The notes beneath the pieces were generated by a model. That model did not search any database. It was not told the origin of the DNA and saw only the letters and a program-made list of their open reading frames with translations. Positions 17,547 to 26,901 of a stretch of 39,319 nucleotides of DNA are shown here, piece by piece. This stretch comes from an uncultured Actinomycetes bacterium (GTDB taxonomy: Bacteria > Actinomycetota > Acidimicrobiia > Acidimicrobiales > Acidimicrobilacustridaceae): the NCBI GenBank assembly GCA_945957335.1, contig CAMFLJ010000002.1, positions 1-39,319 of the forward strand, written 5' to 3'. Position 1 is the stretch's first letter. The number at the start of each line of letters is the position of its first letter. The position numbers and the translations under genes were made by a program.

Positions 17547-18830
17547 GTGAGCGCCGATGCCACCGTCGAGGGCCTGCTGCGCGAGCTCGCGCCGCAGGTC
17601 CTCGCCGCGCTGGTGCGGCGCGACGGTGACTTCGCGGCGTGCGAGGACGCCACCCAGGAGGCGCTGCTCGCCGCCGCCCGGCAGTGGCCGGGGGAGGGGG
17701 TGCCCGCGAACCCGCGCGGCTGGCTGGTCACGGTGGCCTCGCGGCGCCTCACCGACGAGGTGCGGGCGTCGTCCGCCCGCCGTCGGCGCGAGGACGCCGA
17801 CCACGCCGCCCGCCCCGGTGGATGGCAGGTGCTGGCCCCTCCCGGCGAGCCGGTACCGGACCCCGACGACGAGCTGCTCCTGCTGCTCCTGTGCTGCCAC
17901 CCGGCCCTCACGCCGTCGTCGCAGGTGGCGCTCACCCTCCGGGCGGTCGGCGGCCTGACCACGGCGGAGATCGCCGCCGCGTTCCTCGTGCCCGAGTCGA
18001 CGATGGCGCAGCGCATCAGCCGGGCCAAGCAGCGCATCGCCGAGGCCGGGGCCCGCTTCGAGCGGCCCGCGCCCGACGAGCTCGACGGCCGCCTCGACGC
18101 AGTGCGCCGGGTGCTCTACCTGATCTTCAACGAGGGCTACTCCGCCACGAGCGGCGACGAGCTCCAACGGCGCGACCTGGCCGCCGACGGCATCCGCCTC
18201 GCCCGCCGGCTCCTGGCCGTGCGCCCCGACGACACCGAGTCGGCCGGCCTCCTCTGCCTGATGCTGCTCACCGAGGCCCGCCACGCGGCGCGGGTCGGCC
18301 CCTCAGGGGAGCTCGTGCCGCTGGCCGAGCAGGACCGGTCGAGGTGGGATCGCGACCTGATCGGGGAGGGGGTGGCGCTCCTGCTCACCACGCTCCCGAA
18401 GGGCCGGGTCGGCCCGTACCAGCTGCAGGCCGCCATCGCCGGGGTGCACGACGAGGCGGCATCGGTCGACGACACCGACTGGGTCGAGATCCTCGGCCTC
18501 TACGACCTGCTCCGACGGATCGACCCGAGCCCGGTCGTGTCGCTCAACCGCGCCGTCGCGCTGGGTGAGGTCCAGGGGCCGGTGGCGGGCCTGGCCGAGG
18601 TCGACCGGCTGGTGGCCGACGGGCATCTCGCCGGCCACCACCGGCTGCACGTGGTGCGGGCCCACCTGCTCGAGCGGGCGGGTGACGTCGAGGGCGCCCG
18701 CGCCGAGCTCGACCAGGCGATGAGGCGCACCACGTCGGTGCCCGAGCGGCGCCACCTCGAACGGCGGGCCCGGGAGCTCCCGCCGACGGACGACGGTCAG
18801 GCCGCGGCCGACGGGCAGGACTCGGCGTAG
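17547..18830 (+). CDS. ECF42-like RNA polymerase sigma factor with long C-terminal extension
   Basis: sigma2 FAACEDATQEALLAAARQWP; sigma4 LTTAEIAAAFLVPESTMAQRISRAKQRI; long C-terminal domain (YLIFNEGYSATSGDELQRRDLAADGIRLARRL); preceded by a DGPF protein. Confidence 0.9.
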   Translation: MSADATVEGLLRELAPQVLAALVRRDGDFAACEDATQEALLAAARQWPGEGVPANPRGWLVTVASRRLTDEVRASSARRRREDADHAARPGGWQVLAPPGEPVPDPDDELLLLLLCCHPALTPSSQVALTLRAVGGLTTAEIAAAFLVPESTMAQRISRAKQRIAEAGARFERPAPDELDGRLDAVRRVLYLIFNEGYSATSGDELQRRDLAADGIRLARRLLAVRPDDTESAGLLCLMLLTEARHAARVGPSGELVPLAEQDRSRWDRDLIGEGVALLLTTLPKGRVGPYQLQAAIAGVHDEAASVDDTDWVEILGLYDLLRRIDPSPVVSLNRAVALGEVQGPVAGLAEVDRLVADGHLAGHHRLHVVRAHLLERAGDVEGARAELDQAMRRTTSVPERRHLERRARELPPTDDGQAAADGQDSA

Positions 18831-19387
18831 CCCCAGAGCGAGTCGACCCACTCGGAGGCCGGCCCCACCCACGTGCCGTAGAGCTCCGGGTAGGCGGCCC
18901 GTTGCACGGCCTGGATCGCGTCGGCCGTCGGCATCGTGCTCCACCCCGGCACCGCGTCGAGGCGGTCGAGGAAGGCCCGGGTGGCCGCCGCCGGATCCAT
19001 GACGTCGACCCCGGGGTAGAAGCGGGGGCGCTGCTGGAAGAGGCCCCGGCTGTCGGGCCCGGCCTCGTCCCCGTGGTCGAGGTTGAGCAGGGCCGACTCC
19101 TGCATCGCCGTCGTCACCGCCACCACGGCGGCCTGCCGCGAGCGGCCCGTGGCCATGGCGGTCCGCACGATGGTGTCGGCGTTGGCGATCTGGGGATCGG
19201 CGAGGGGGATGGTCCCGATGTCGGACGGCGCGGTCAGGTGCAGGTCCCGGGACGGACCGCGGCACGAGGCGGCCGCCTGGTCGCGGGTGAGGGCCAGCCA
19301 GCCCCACGCGCCCACGACGAGGAGGACCGTCGTCGTCAACGCGATCAGCAACGGGCTCGAGGGCCGGCGGGGGGAACGGGACGCCAT
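18797..19387 (-). CDS. Membrane-anchored lytic-transglycosylase-like protein
   Basis: MASRSPRRPSSPLLIALTTTVLLVVGAWGW TM; VVAVTTAMQESALLNLDHGDEAGPDSRGLFQQRP motif typical of actinobacterial lysozyme-like proteins. Confidence 0.7.
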   Translation of the reverse strand: MASRSPRRPSSPLLIALTTTVLLVVGAWGWLALTRDQAAASCRGPSRDLHLTAPSDIGTIPLADPQIANADTIVRTAMATGRSRQAAVVAVTTAMQESALLNLDHGDEAGPDSRGLFQQRPRFYPGVDVMDPAAATRAFLDRLDAVPGWSTMPTADAIQAVQRAAYPELYGTWVGPASEWVDSLWGYAESCPSAAA

Positions 19388-19448
19388 GGAGCCCCGGACG
19401 CTACCGACCACCCGGACCGTCGTGGCCGCGGTGTGCTCACATGGGCCG

Positions 19449-20333
19449 GTGGCCCCCCAGAAGATCCGCTTCGCCGTGTCGGTGCCGGTGTCGGCCCCCG
19501 ACCCGCGCCCGTTCGTCCGCCTGGCCGAGAGCATCGGCTTCGACTCGATCTGGCTGTCGGACCTGCCGCTGATCGCGGCCTCCGACCCGGTCGTCGCCCT
19601 CGCCGCGCTGGCCGGCGCCACCGAGAAGGTGCACCTCGGCGTGAACCTGGTGCCGTTCGGCCGCAACCCGGTGGTGCTGGCCCGCCAGCTCGCCCAGATC
19701 GACCAGCTCTCCGGCGGTCGCCTGCTCGTCACCCTCGTGCCGGGCATCGACCGACCGGGCGAGCGGGCCGCGCTCGGCCTCGGCCCCGGCGACCGCGGCG
19801 TCGTGCTGGAGGAGATGGCCGACCTGCTGCGCCGGCTGTGGTCGGGCGAGGCGTTGACCCACCACAGCGACCGGTTCGACCTCGACGACGTGGTCGTCGA
19901 GCCCCGACCGGTGCAGGAGCCGCTCGAGATCTGGTTCGGTGGGCACGGGCCCAAGGCCCTCGACCGGGTGGGTCGCGTCGGCGACGGCTGGCTCACCGCC
20001 GGCATCGACCCGGCCACCGCGGCACGCGGCCGGGAGGCCATCGAGGCGTCGGCCACCGCCCACGGGCGCACCGTCGACCCCGAGCACTTCGGCATCTCGC
20101 TGCCCGTCGCCCGCCACGGTGTGTCCGATGAGGCCCGGGCCCAGATGGCCGCCCTCTACCCGGGGCGCGCCGTCGAGGAGCTCCTGCCGGTGGGCGCCGA
20201 GGGCCTGCGCGACCACCTCGAGCGCCACGTCGAGGCCGGCCTGTCGAAGTTCGTGCTGCGCCTCTCCGACCCGACCGACGACGCCGACGACCTGCGCTGG
20301 TTGGCCGAGGCGGCCCTCCCGATGCAGCGCTGA
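19449..20333 (+). CDS. LLM-class (likely F420-dependent) oxidoreductase
   Basis: IRFAVSVPVSAPDPRPFVRLAESIGFDSIWLSDLP...LGVNLVPFGRNPVVLARQLAQIDQLSGGRLLVTLVPG: luciferase-like monooxygenase family. Confidence 0.85.
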   Translation: MAPQKIRFAVSVPVSAPDPRPFVRLAESIGFDSIWLSDLPLIAASDPVVALAALAGATEKVHLGVNLVPFGRNPVVLARQLAQIDQLSGGRLLVTLVPGIDRPGERAALGLGPGDRGVVLEEMADLLRRLWSGEALTHHSDRFDLDDVVVEPRPVQEPLEIWFGGHGPKALDRVGRVGDGWLTAGIDPATAARGREAIEASATAHGRTVDPEHFGISLPVARHGVSDEARAQMAALYPGRAVEELLPVGAEGLRDHLERHVEAGLSKFVLRLSDPTDDADDLRWLAEAALPMQR

Positions 20334-20412
20334 GGGCGGCGCGGGCCCCGGCCACGCCTTGGGAGCGGGAGGGGCCCACCGGTAGAGTCTCCGAGTTCCG
20401 GAGGAGGCTCTG

Positions 20413-21588
20413 ATGGCTGGTGGTTGGTTCGAGACGGTCGCGGTGGCGCAGAAGCGGGCCAAGCGGCGCGTCCCGTCGTCGGTCTACAACGCCATCATCG
20501 GTGGCGCCGAGAAGGGCGTCTCCCTCAACGCCAACCTGGGGTCGTTCGACCAGCTCGGGTTCGCCCCCCACGTCGCGGGCCTCCACGCCGAGCGCTCGAT
20601 GGACACCAAGGTGATGGGCCTCGACCTGTCGATGCCGGTCATCCTCTCGCCCACCGGTGTGCAGGCCGTGCACCCGCTCGGCGAGATCGCCGTCGCCCGC
20701 GCCGCCGCCAACCGCGGCGTGCCGCTGGGCCTCAGCTCCTTCGCCTCGAAGCCCATCGAAGAGGTCGTCGAGGCCAACCCGAACACCCTGTTCCAGATCT
20801 ACTGGTCGGGCGGGCGCGACGTCATGGTGCAGCGCCTCGAGCGGGTGAAGGCGGCCGGCGCCAAGGGCGTCATCGTCACCCTCGACTGGACCTTCTCGAA
20901 CGGTCGCGACTGGGGCAGCCCGTTCATCCCCGAGAAGATGGACCTCAAGACGATGATCAAGCTGGCCCCGCAGGCGCTCTCGCGCCCGGGCTGGTTCGCC
21001 TCCTACATCAAGCACCTCCACATCCCCGACCTCACCACGCCGAACATGGCGGCCCCCGGCGAGGCACCTCCGGCGTTCTTCGGCGCCTACTACGAGTGGA
21101 TGCAGATGACGCCGCCGAGCTGGGACGACATCGCCTGGCTGCGCTCGCAGTGGGACGGCCCGTTCATGGTCAAGGGCGTGTGCCGCGTCGACGACGCCAA
21201 GCGCGTCCGCGACATCGGCTGCACCGCGCTGTCGGTCTCGAACCACGGCGGCAACAACCTCGACGGGACGCCGTCGCCCATCCGGGTGCTGCCCTCGATC
21301 GTCGACGCCGTCGGTGACGAGATCGACGTCGTGCTCGACGGCGGCGTGCGCCGCGGCTCCGACGTGGTGAAGGCGCTGGCCTTCGGCGCCAAGGCCGTGA
21401 TGATCGGCCGGGCCTACCTGTGGGGCCTCGCCGCCAACGGCCAGCCCGGCGTCGAGAACGTGCTCGACATCCTCCGGGGTGGCATCGACGCCTGCCTGCT
21501 GGGCCTCGGCAAGTCGAGCATCGGCGAGCTGTCGGCTGACGACATCGTCGTCCCGCCCGACTTCTTCCTCACCCTCGGCGACAAGTAG
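20413..21588 (+). CDS. mftD: Pre-mycofactocin synthase, FMN-dependent LldD-family protein
   Basis: WFETVAVAQKRAKRRVPSSVY...LGFAPHV...SPTGVQAVHP...GLSSFASKPIEEV...DWTFSNGRDWGSP...SVSNHGGNNLDGTP...LDGGVRRGSDVVKA...ENVLDILRGGID; closely resembles mycobacterial MftD/LldD1 as recalled. Confidence 0.88.
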   Translation: MAGGWFETVAVAQKRAKRRVPSSVYNAIIGGAEKGVSLNANLGSFDQLGFAPHVAGLHAERSMDTKVMGLDLSMPVILSPTGVQAVHPLGEIAVARAAANRGVPLGLSSFASKPIEEVVEANPNTLFQIYWSGGRDVMVQRLERVKAAGAKGVIVTLDWTFSNGRDWGSPFIPEKMDLKTMIKLAPQALSRPGWFASYIKHLHIPDLTTPNMAAPGEAPPAFFGAYYEWMQMTPPSWDDIAWLRSQWDGPFMVKGVCRVDDAKRVRDIGCTALSVSNHGGNNLDGTPSPIRVLPSIVDAVGDEIDVVLDGGVRRGSDVVKALAFGAKAVMIGRAYLWGLAANGQPGVENVLDILRGGIDACLLGLGKSSIGELSADDIVVPPDFFLTLGDK

Positions 21589-21618
21589 CCCACCCGCCGG
21601 CGGGCGCCTCCGCCGCCG

Positions 21619-22374
21619 TCAGAAGACCGAGCGGCGCAGGCCGCCGTCGACCCCGATGACCTCACCGGTGATGTAGCCGGCGAGCGGTGACGCCAGGAAC
21701 GCCACGAGCGCGGCGGCCTCGATGGGCTCGCCGACGCGGCCCATCGGCACGATCTGCAGGGCCTCGGCCAGCGCCTCGGGCGTCGGGTAGGCCTTCCGGA
21801 TCTGCTCGCTGTCGATCACGCCGGGGACGATGGTGTTGGTGGTGATGCCGTGGCTCGCCACCGCCTGGGAGAAGCCCTTGAAGTAGACGGTGCGCGCCGC
21901 GTTCATCGCGGTCGTGGCGTTGATCGGGCCGTGCAGCTCGAACAGGCCGCCGACGTTGAGCACCCGGCCGTAGCGGCGCTCCTGCATGCCGGGCAGCAGC
22001 GCCTCGGCCAGCTGACGGGTGGCCACGACCCGCAGGGCGTAGGCGTCCGACCACGCCGACTCGGGCGCCCCGATGCCCACCGGCTGCGACGTGCCGGCGT
22101 TGTTGACCAGGATGTCGACCCCGCCGAGCTGCTCTTCGGCCACCGTCGCCACGGTCGTGCCGGCGTCGGGGGTGGTGAGGTCGTAGGGGATGACGACGGG
22201 CTCGCGGCCGGGGGCCGCCGGCAGCTCGGCGGCGACGCTGCGCAGGAGCTCCTCCCGGCGTCCCACGATGGCGACGCGCACGCCCTCAGCGGCGAGGACG
22301 CGGGTGATCTCCAGTCCGATCCCCGTGCCGGCGCCGGTGACGAGGGCCGTCATCCCGTCGAGCTGCAGGTCCAT
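21619..22374 (-). CDS. SDR family oxidoreductase
   Basis: ALVTGAGTGIGLEITRVLA; NNAG; C-terminal GYITGEVIGVDGGL. Confidence 0.88.
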   Translation of the reverse strand: MDLQLDGMTALVTGAGTGIGLEITRVLAAEGVRVAIVGRREELLRSVAAELPAAPGREPVVIPYDLTTPDAGTTVATVAEEQLGGVDILVNNAGTSQPVGIGAPESAWSDAYALRVVATRQLAEALLPGMQERRYGRVLNVGGLFELHGPINATTAMNAARTVYFKGFSQAVASHGITTNTIVPGVIDSEQIRKAYPTPEALAEALQIVPMGRVGEPIEAAALVAFLASPLAGYITGEVIGVDGGLRRSVF

Positions 22375-22511
22375 GGAAGCCTCCGGAGGGTGGCCCGGGA
22401 GTGGGTGGATCGGGCCGGGCTCACCCTAGTGAGGTCCCGTCGGGCGCAGGCCGGGGTCGAGGGGGCCGGGAAAGTGCTCATCCGCCACCGCCGGACGCCG
22501 ATACCTACCGG

Positions 22512-23528
22512 GTGTTCGTCATCCCCGATCCCGACCTCGTCCTCGTCTGCGTGCGGGGCGTGCGCTCCGGCGCCGCCGCACCCGATGGCCTGACCGAGGT
22601 CCAGGCCGACGTCATCGGCGCCGTCGCGGCCCAGGTCTTCCACCACCCCGTCGACGACCCCTCCACCCTCGAGCCGATCTCGCCGGCGGAGCTCGCCGAC
22701 GCGGTCGCCGACCCGGCCGTGCGCCACCAGATGGTGGTGGGCATGCTCGGCCTGTCGCTCATGGCCCACCCGCCCGACCCGGCCGGCCCCGACCGCATCG
22801 AGGCCTACGCGAGCGCGCTCGGCGTCGACGAGGGGCTGCTGGCCGCCACCCGCCGCTACGTCGAGGGCCACCGGCGCTGGATGCTGTTCGACTTCGCCCG
22901 CCACAGCGTGCTGCGCGACCTGGCCGAGCGGCAGGTGCGCGAGCGGGGCCCGATCCCGCTGCTCGAGCAGGTCGGCGCGCTGAAGGGCGTGAGCGAGGAC
23001 GCCGCCCTGGCCGAGCGGTTCCGCGGCCTCGAGGCCTACCCGCCCGGCTCGTGGGGCCGGGTGCTCTGGGAGTTCTACGACCAGATGGGATGGAAGTTCC
23101 CCGGTGAGAAGGGCGCGGTGCCGCAGGTGACGAGCGAGCACGACTGGGTGCACGTGCTCAGCGGCTACCCCCCGACCCCGATGGGCGAGATCCAGGTCAC
23201 CGCCTTCATGGCCGCCAACCTGCGCGACGACGTGGCTTTCTCGATCCTGTTCTTCGCCATGGGCATCTACGAGACGGGCGCGATCCACGTGCCGCTGGCA
23301 CCCAGCCACGTCGGCACCATGGCCTCGGTGCCCGACGGCGGCGCCCAGTTCGCCGACGCCCTGCGTCGTGGTGGGGCGTGCACGGCCGACTCGCTGCTGA
23401 TGGACCACTGGGCGATGGCCGAGCGGCCGCTCGCCGAGGTGCGCGAGGAGCTCCACGTCGGCCCCAAGCACCTGCCGGGCGAGGACCCGGCGCCGTCGGT
23501 GCCGACGCTGGTGGTGCCGCAGGGCTGA
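22512..23528 (+). CDS. COQ4-like zinc-motif protein with N-terminal TerB-like helical region
   Basis: GTG start; HDWVHVLSGYPPTPMGE matches HDxxHx11E; helical N-terminal part (LTEVQADVIGAVAAQVF...). Confidence 0.7.
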   Translation: MFVIPDPDLVLVCVRGVRSGAAAPDGLTEVQADVIGAVAAQVFHHPVDDPSTLEPISPAELADAVADPAVRHQMVVGMLGLSLMAHPPDPAGPDRIEAYASALGVDEGLLAATRRYVEGHRRWMLFDFARHSVLRDLAERQVRERGPIPLLEQVGALKGVSEDAALAERFRGLEAYPPGSWGRVLWEFYDQMGWKFPGEKGAVPQVTSEHDWVHVLSGYPPTPMGEIQVTAFMAANLRDDVAFSILFFAMGIYETGAIHVPLAPSHVGTMASVPDGGAQFADALRRGGACTADSLLMDHWAMAERPLAEVREELHVGPKHLPGEDPAPSVPTLVVPQG

Positions 23529-23580
23529 TCCACCGGGCGTCTCGCGGGCGGGGCGATCGGCGCGCGGGCAAGATGGCCCG

Positions 23581-24294
23581 ATGTCCGGCATCGAGTTGGG
23601 TCACGCCCTCATCACCATGATCGAGCCCGATCGCGAGACGATCCTCGAGTACCACCGCTGGTACGAGAAGGACCACTTCCTCGCCGGCGTGCTCACCGGC
23701 CCGGCCGCCTTCGCCGGCCAGCGGTGGGTGGCCACCCGCGACCTCAAGGCCCTGCGGCGCCCGGCCGAGTCGGAGGTGGCGTCGCCCGTCGACGACGGCT
23801 CGTTCATCACCCTCTACTGGATCGAGCGCGACAAGCTCTCGGACCACACCGACTGGGCGTTCCCCGAGGCGGCCCGCTTCGCGGCCGAGGGCCGCATGGA
23901 CCCCCGCCGCCACCACGTGTCGACCTCGTACTACGACCTGGTCGAGGTCGTGGCCCGCGACGCCGACAGCGCGCCGGCCGAGCTGGCGGTGCACCGGCAG
24001 TACCCGGGCCTCGTCGTGGTGTGGGCCGACCCCCGCGCCGTCGACCCGGCCTCGCTGGTGGGTGGGCCGGTCGACCAGGTCGTCACGTTCCGGTCGATCT
24101 CGCTGCCCGACCCGCTGCCGGCGATGCCCGGCGCGGTGATGTCCGACCCGGCCCGCCCCATCGACGTGCACCTGTGCTTCGTCGACGACACCAGCGGCGA
24201 CTGGGCCACCCGCCACGATCCCGAGGGCGCGCTCCTGGTGGCGCCGTTCATCCCGACCGTGCCGGGCACCACCCGCTACCTCGACGAGCTCTAG
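23581..24294 (+). CDS. EthD-like/dimeric alpha-beta barrel hypothetical protein
   Basis: GHALITMIEPDRETILEYHRWYEKDHFLAGVLTGPAAFAGQRWVATRD. Confidence 0.6.
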   Translation: MSGIELGHALITMIEPDRETILEYHRWYEKDHFLAGVLTGPAAFAGQRWVATRDLKALRRPAESEVASPVDDGSFITLYWIERDKLSDHTDWAFPEAARFAAEGRMDPRRHHVSTSYYDLVEVVARDADSAPAELAVHRQYPGLVVVWADPRAVDPASLVGGPVDQVVTFRSISLPDPLPAMPGAVMSDPARPIDVHLCFVDDTSGDWATRHDPEGALLVAPFIPTVPGTTRYLDEL

Positions 24295-24341
24295 GCGCCC
24301 GCCCCGGCACCCGCCGCCCCGGCCCCCGCTCTGTCCGCGAC

Positions 24342-25352
24342 CTACGGGTCGAGGCCGGCGCGGCGGAGCAGCTCGGCGCCGTCGCGCCGGAGCGTGGGCC
24401 GGGCCCTTCGGTGCAGGTCCTCGCGAGGGTCGATGGCGTGCTCGCACCGGCTCGTGTAGGCGAGCTGGTAGACGACCGAGGCGTAGGCCGAGGCCCTGAC
24501 ATCGGTGTCGAGGGGCATCGGCCACGCGGTGAGCCATGCCTCCACGTCGTCGACATCCGGCGCGGCGTCGTCGCCTGCCTCGCCCGTCGAGCGCCAGGTG
24601 GTCGCACCGTTGGCCAACGCCATCGAGAGGGGGACGATCGAGAGGCTGTCCATGTCGTAGATGGCGCGCACGCCCGCGGCTGACAGCCGCACGTTGCGGG
24701 CAGACCAGTCGGAGTGGGCGACGACCTCCGGACCGACCCCGAGACGAGGAAGAGCCTTCGTGGCCAGGGCGTCGATCCACTCGGCGCCGGCAGCGGTGGA
24801 CTCGAAGTCGAACTCGGGAGAGTGGGGTGGGGGGTAGAGCGCATCCGGTGGACCCGACTGCATCGGATGGCCGCGGAGCCCTTCTGACCAGGGTGCCGCG
24901 CCCACCAGGGCGCAGAGGCCACGGGCCGAGGCCTCCATCTCTGCCGGGCCGAACTCGGACGGCTGACCCGGGTCGTCGAGGTGCTCCTCGGCCGTGGCCA
25001 ACCCGGCCCCGAGTGGTTCCGGCCCGGCGATCGGGGAGGCACAGGGCACCCCTGCGGATGCCAGGCCTCGCTGGGTCGAGACGACGGCAGACAAGAACCG
25101 CGAGGTGCAGTGCGGCTGGTAGGCCTTGATCACCACGGTCGACCCGTCGTCGAGGACGACGCCCGTGACCGATCCGGCGGACACGACGTGGAACGTCGCT
25201 TCGGCGACGCCCTGGCCCAGCACTCGATGGCACCAGACGACGACCTGGTCAGCGATCAGCGACGGGTCCTCGGTGCCGTGCACGGCTCTGTGGACGGCGA
25301 TCGGTCGGCCCCACCGTTCGATCTCCGTCCGGACCGCGTCCTCGACGTCCAT
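24342..25352 (-). CDS. Aminoglycoside phosphotransferase (APH)-like kinase
   Basis: MDVEDAVRTEIERWG (start approximate); VVIKAYQ; catalytic-like VVAHSDWSARNVRLSAAGVRAIYDMDSLS (HxDxxxxN ... D). Confidence 0.75.
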   Translation of the reverse strand: MDVEDAVRTEIERWGRPIAVHRAVHGTEDPSLIADQVVVWCHRVLGQGVAEATFHVVSAGSVTGVVLDDGSTVVIKAYQPHCTSRFLSAVVSTQRGLASAGVPCASPIAGPEPLGAGLATAEEHLDDPGQPSEFGPAEMEASARGLCALVGAAPWSEGLRGHPMQSGPPDALYPPPHSPEFDFESTAAGAEWIDALATKALPRLGVGPEVVAHSDWSARNVRLSAAGVRAIYDMDSLSIVPLSMALANGATTWRSTGEAGDDAAPDVDDVEAWLTAWPMPLDTDVRASAYASVVYQLAYTSRCEHAIDPREDLHRRARPTLRRDGAELLRRAGLDP

Positions 25353-25410
25353 CCGGGCCTTCCCTTCGGGTGGGGCGACCCCGGGGGCGTCGCCCGGCGC
25401 ACCGGATCGG

Positions 25411-26544
25411 TCAGAGGATGGTGACGGGGATGCGCTTGCGGCCGACGCCGATCGGCTTCGAGTGGTCGTGGCTGACCGTCGGGCGCACCGCGCCGCCATC
25501 GGCATCGAGCGCCTTGAGGGCTTCCTCGCCGTAGCCGAACACGCACTCCGGGTCGGGGGCGTCGAGGGGCAGGCCGGTGAAGAACTTGGCGGCCATGCAA
25601 CCGCCGCCGCAGGCGTCGAAGCTGCCGCACGAGGCGCAGGCCCCGGGGCTCGAGGGCTCGCGCAGCGAGGTGAAGAGGTCGGACGAGCGCCAGATGGCGG
25701 CGAACCCGCCCTCGTCGCGCACCGAGCCGGCCATGAACTCGTCGTGCAGCACGAACGGGCAGGCGTAGACGTCGCCCACCGGGTCGATGAGGCAGACCAC
25801 CCGGCCGGCGCCGCACAGGTTGAGGCCCGGCAGCGGCTCGCCCAGCGCCGAGAGGTGGAAGAACGAGTCGCCGGTGAGGACGTGGGGGCGCTCGAGGAGC
25901 CAGTGGTAGAGGCGCACCTGTTGCTCGGAGGTGGGGTGCAGCTCGTGCCAGGTGTCGATGCCGCGGCCCGAGGGGCGGAAGCGGGTGAGGCGGAGCTCGG
26001 CGCCGTACTCGTCGGCCAGGGCCTCGTAGGCGTCGACCTGGTCGACGTTCTGGCGGGTCATGACCACCGAGAGCTTGAACTGGGGGTAGCCCGCCGCCTT
26101 CAGGTGGTCCATGGCCTGGCGCACCCGGGCGTGGGTGCCCTCGCCGCGGATGAGGTCGTTGGTCTCCTCGTCGACGCCGTCGAGCGAGATCTGGATGTCG
26201 ACGTAGTCCATCGCCGCCAGGCGCTTCGCGTTCTCGGCGGTGATGCGGCCGCCGTTGGTCGAGAACTTCACGCCGACGCCGCGCTCGACGCAGTACTCGA
26301 CGATCTCGAAGAAGTCGGGGCGGAGCATGGGCTCGCCGCCTCCGATGTTCACGTAGAACACCTGCATCTCGGCGAGCTGGTCGACGATGCCCTTCATCTC
26401 CTCGGTGCTGAGCTCGCGGGGGTCGCGGCGGCCCGAGCTGGAGAGGCAGTGGACGCACTGCAGGTCGCAGGCGTAGGTCCACTCCCAGGTGAGGCAGATG
26501 GGGGAGTTGAGGCCCTGGGCCAGCTGGTCGGTGAGCGCGGTCAC
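25411..26544 (-). CDS. mftC: Mycofactocin radical SAM maturase
   Basis: LTWEWTYACDLQCVHCLSSSGRRDPRELSTEE (CxxxCxxC), NIGGGEPMLRPDFFE, SPASM-like C-terminus CGAGRVVCLIDPVGDVYACPF...CASCGSFDACGGGCMA. GTG start overlaps the mftB stop. Confidence 0.93.
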   Translation of the reverse strand: MTALTDQLAQGLNSPICLTWEWTYACDLQCVHCLSSSGRRDPRELSTEEMKGIVDQLAEMQVFYVNIGGGEPMLRPDFFEIVEYCVERGVGVKFSTNGGRITAENAKRLAAMDYVDIQISLDGVDEETNDLIRGEGTHARVRQAMDHLKAAGYPQFKLSVVMTRQNVDQVDAYEALADEYGAELRLTRFRPSGRGIDTWHELHPTSEQQVRLYHWLLERPHVLTGDSFFHLSALGEPLPGLNLCGAGRVVCLIDPVGDVYACPFVLHDEFMAGSVRDEGGFAAIWRSSDLFTSLREPSSPGACASCGSFDACGGGCMAAKFFTGLPLDAPDPECVFGYGEEALKALDADGGAVRPTVSHDHSKPIGVGRKRIPVTIL

Positions 26545-26840
26545 GAGGACTCCTCGGGGACGATGAAGTCGCCGGCGGCGAGCGACGTGAGGGCCTTCTC
26601 GAACGACGGCCAGCGGCGGTCGTCGATGCCGGCGGCGGTGAAGGCGGCCCGCGCGCTCGGCTCGTCGGCGAGGCGCTCGACCAGGTCGACGAGGTCGGGC
26701 GAGCGCAGGAAGGTGAGGCGCCGGTTGCCGTAGTGGTAGGCCAGCGCGCCGAAGGGCTCGGGGCGCAGGGCCACCCGCTCGTGCAGGTGCCACCGGCGAT
26801 CGGCGTCGAACGTGGTGGTCACGGTTGTCGCGGTGGTCAT
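26541..26840 (-). CDS. mftB: Mycofactocin biosynthesis chaperone (RRE-type)
   Basis: WHLHERVALRPEPFGALAYHYGNRRLTFLRSPDLVDLVERL; position between mftA and mftC; GTGA overlap with mftC. Confidence 0.9.
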   Translation of the reverse strand: MTTATTVTTTFDADRRWHLHERVALRPEPFGALAYHYGNRRLTFLRSPDLVDLVERLADEPSARAAFTAAGIDDRRWPSFEKALTSLAAGDFIVPEESS

Positions 26841-26901
26841 GACGGTGCCGTGCCGGTGGTCCCGCGAGGCGGGACCGGGGCCGGACGGGCGAGGCGTCGG
26901 C

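Noticed and set aside
20413-21588. Annotation as simple L-lactate dehydrogenase
   Set aside because: Same FMN family, but sequence pattern and the nearby mftABC fit MftD better.
21619-22374. Mycofactocin-coupled SDR
   Set aside because: Looks like a generic classical SDR; I could not identify the insertion typical of mycofactocin-dependent SDRs.
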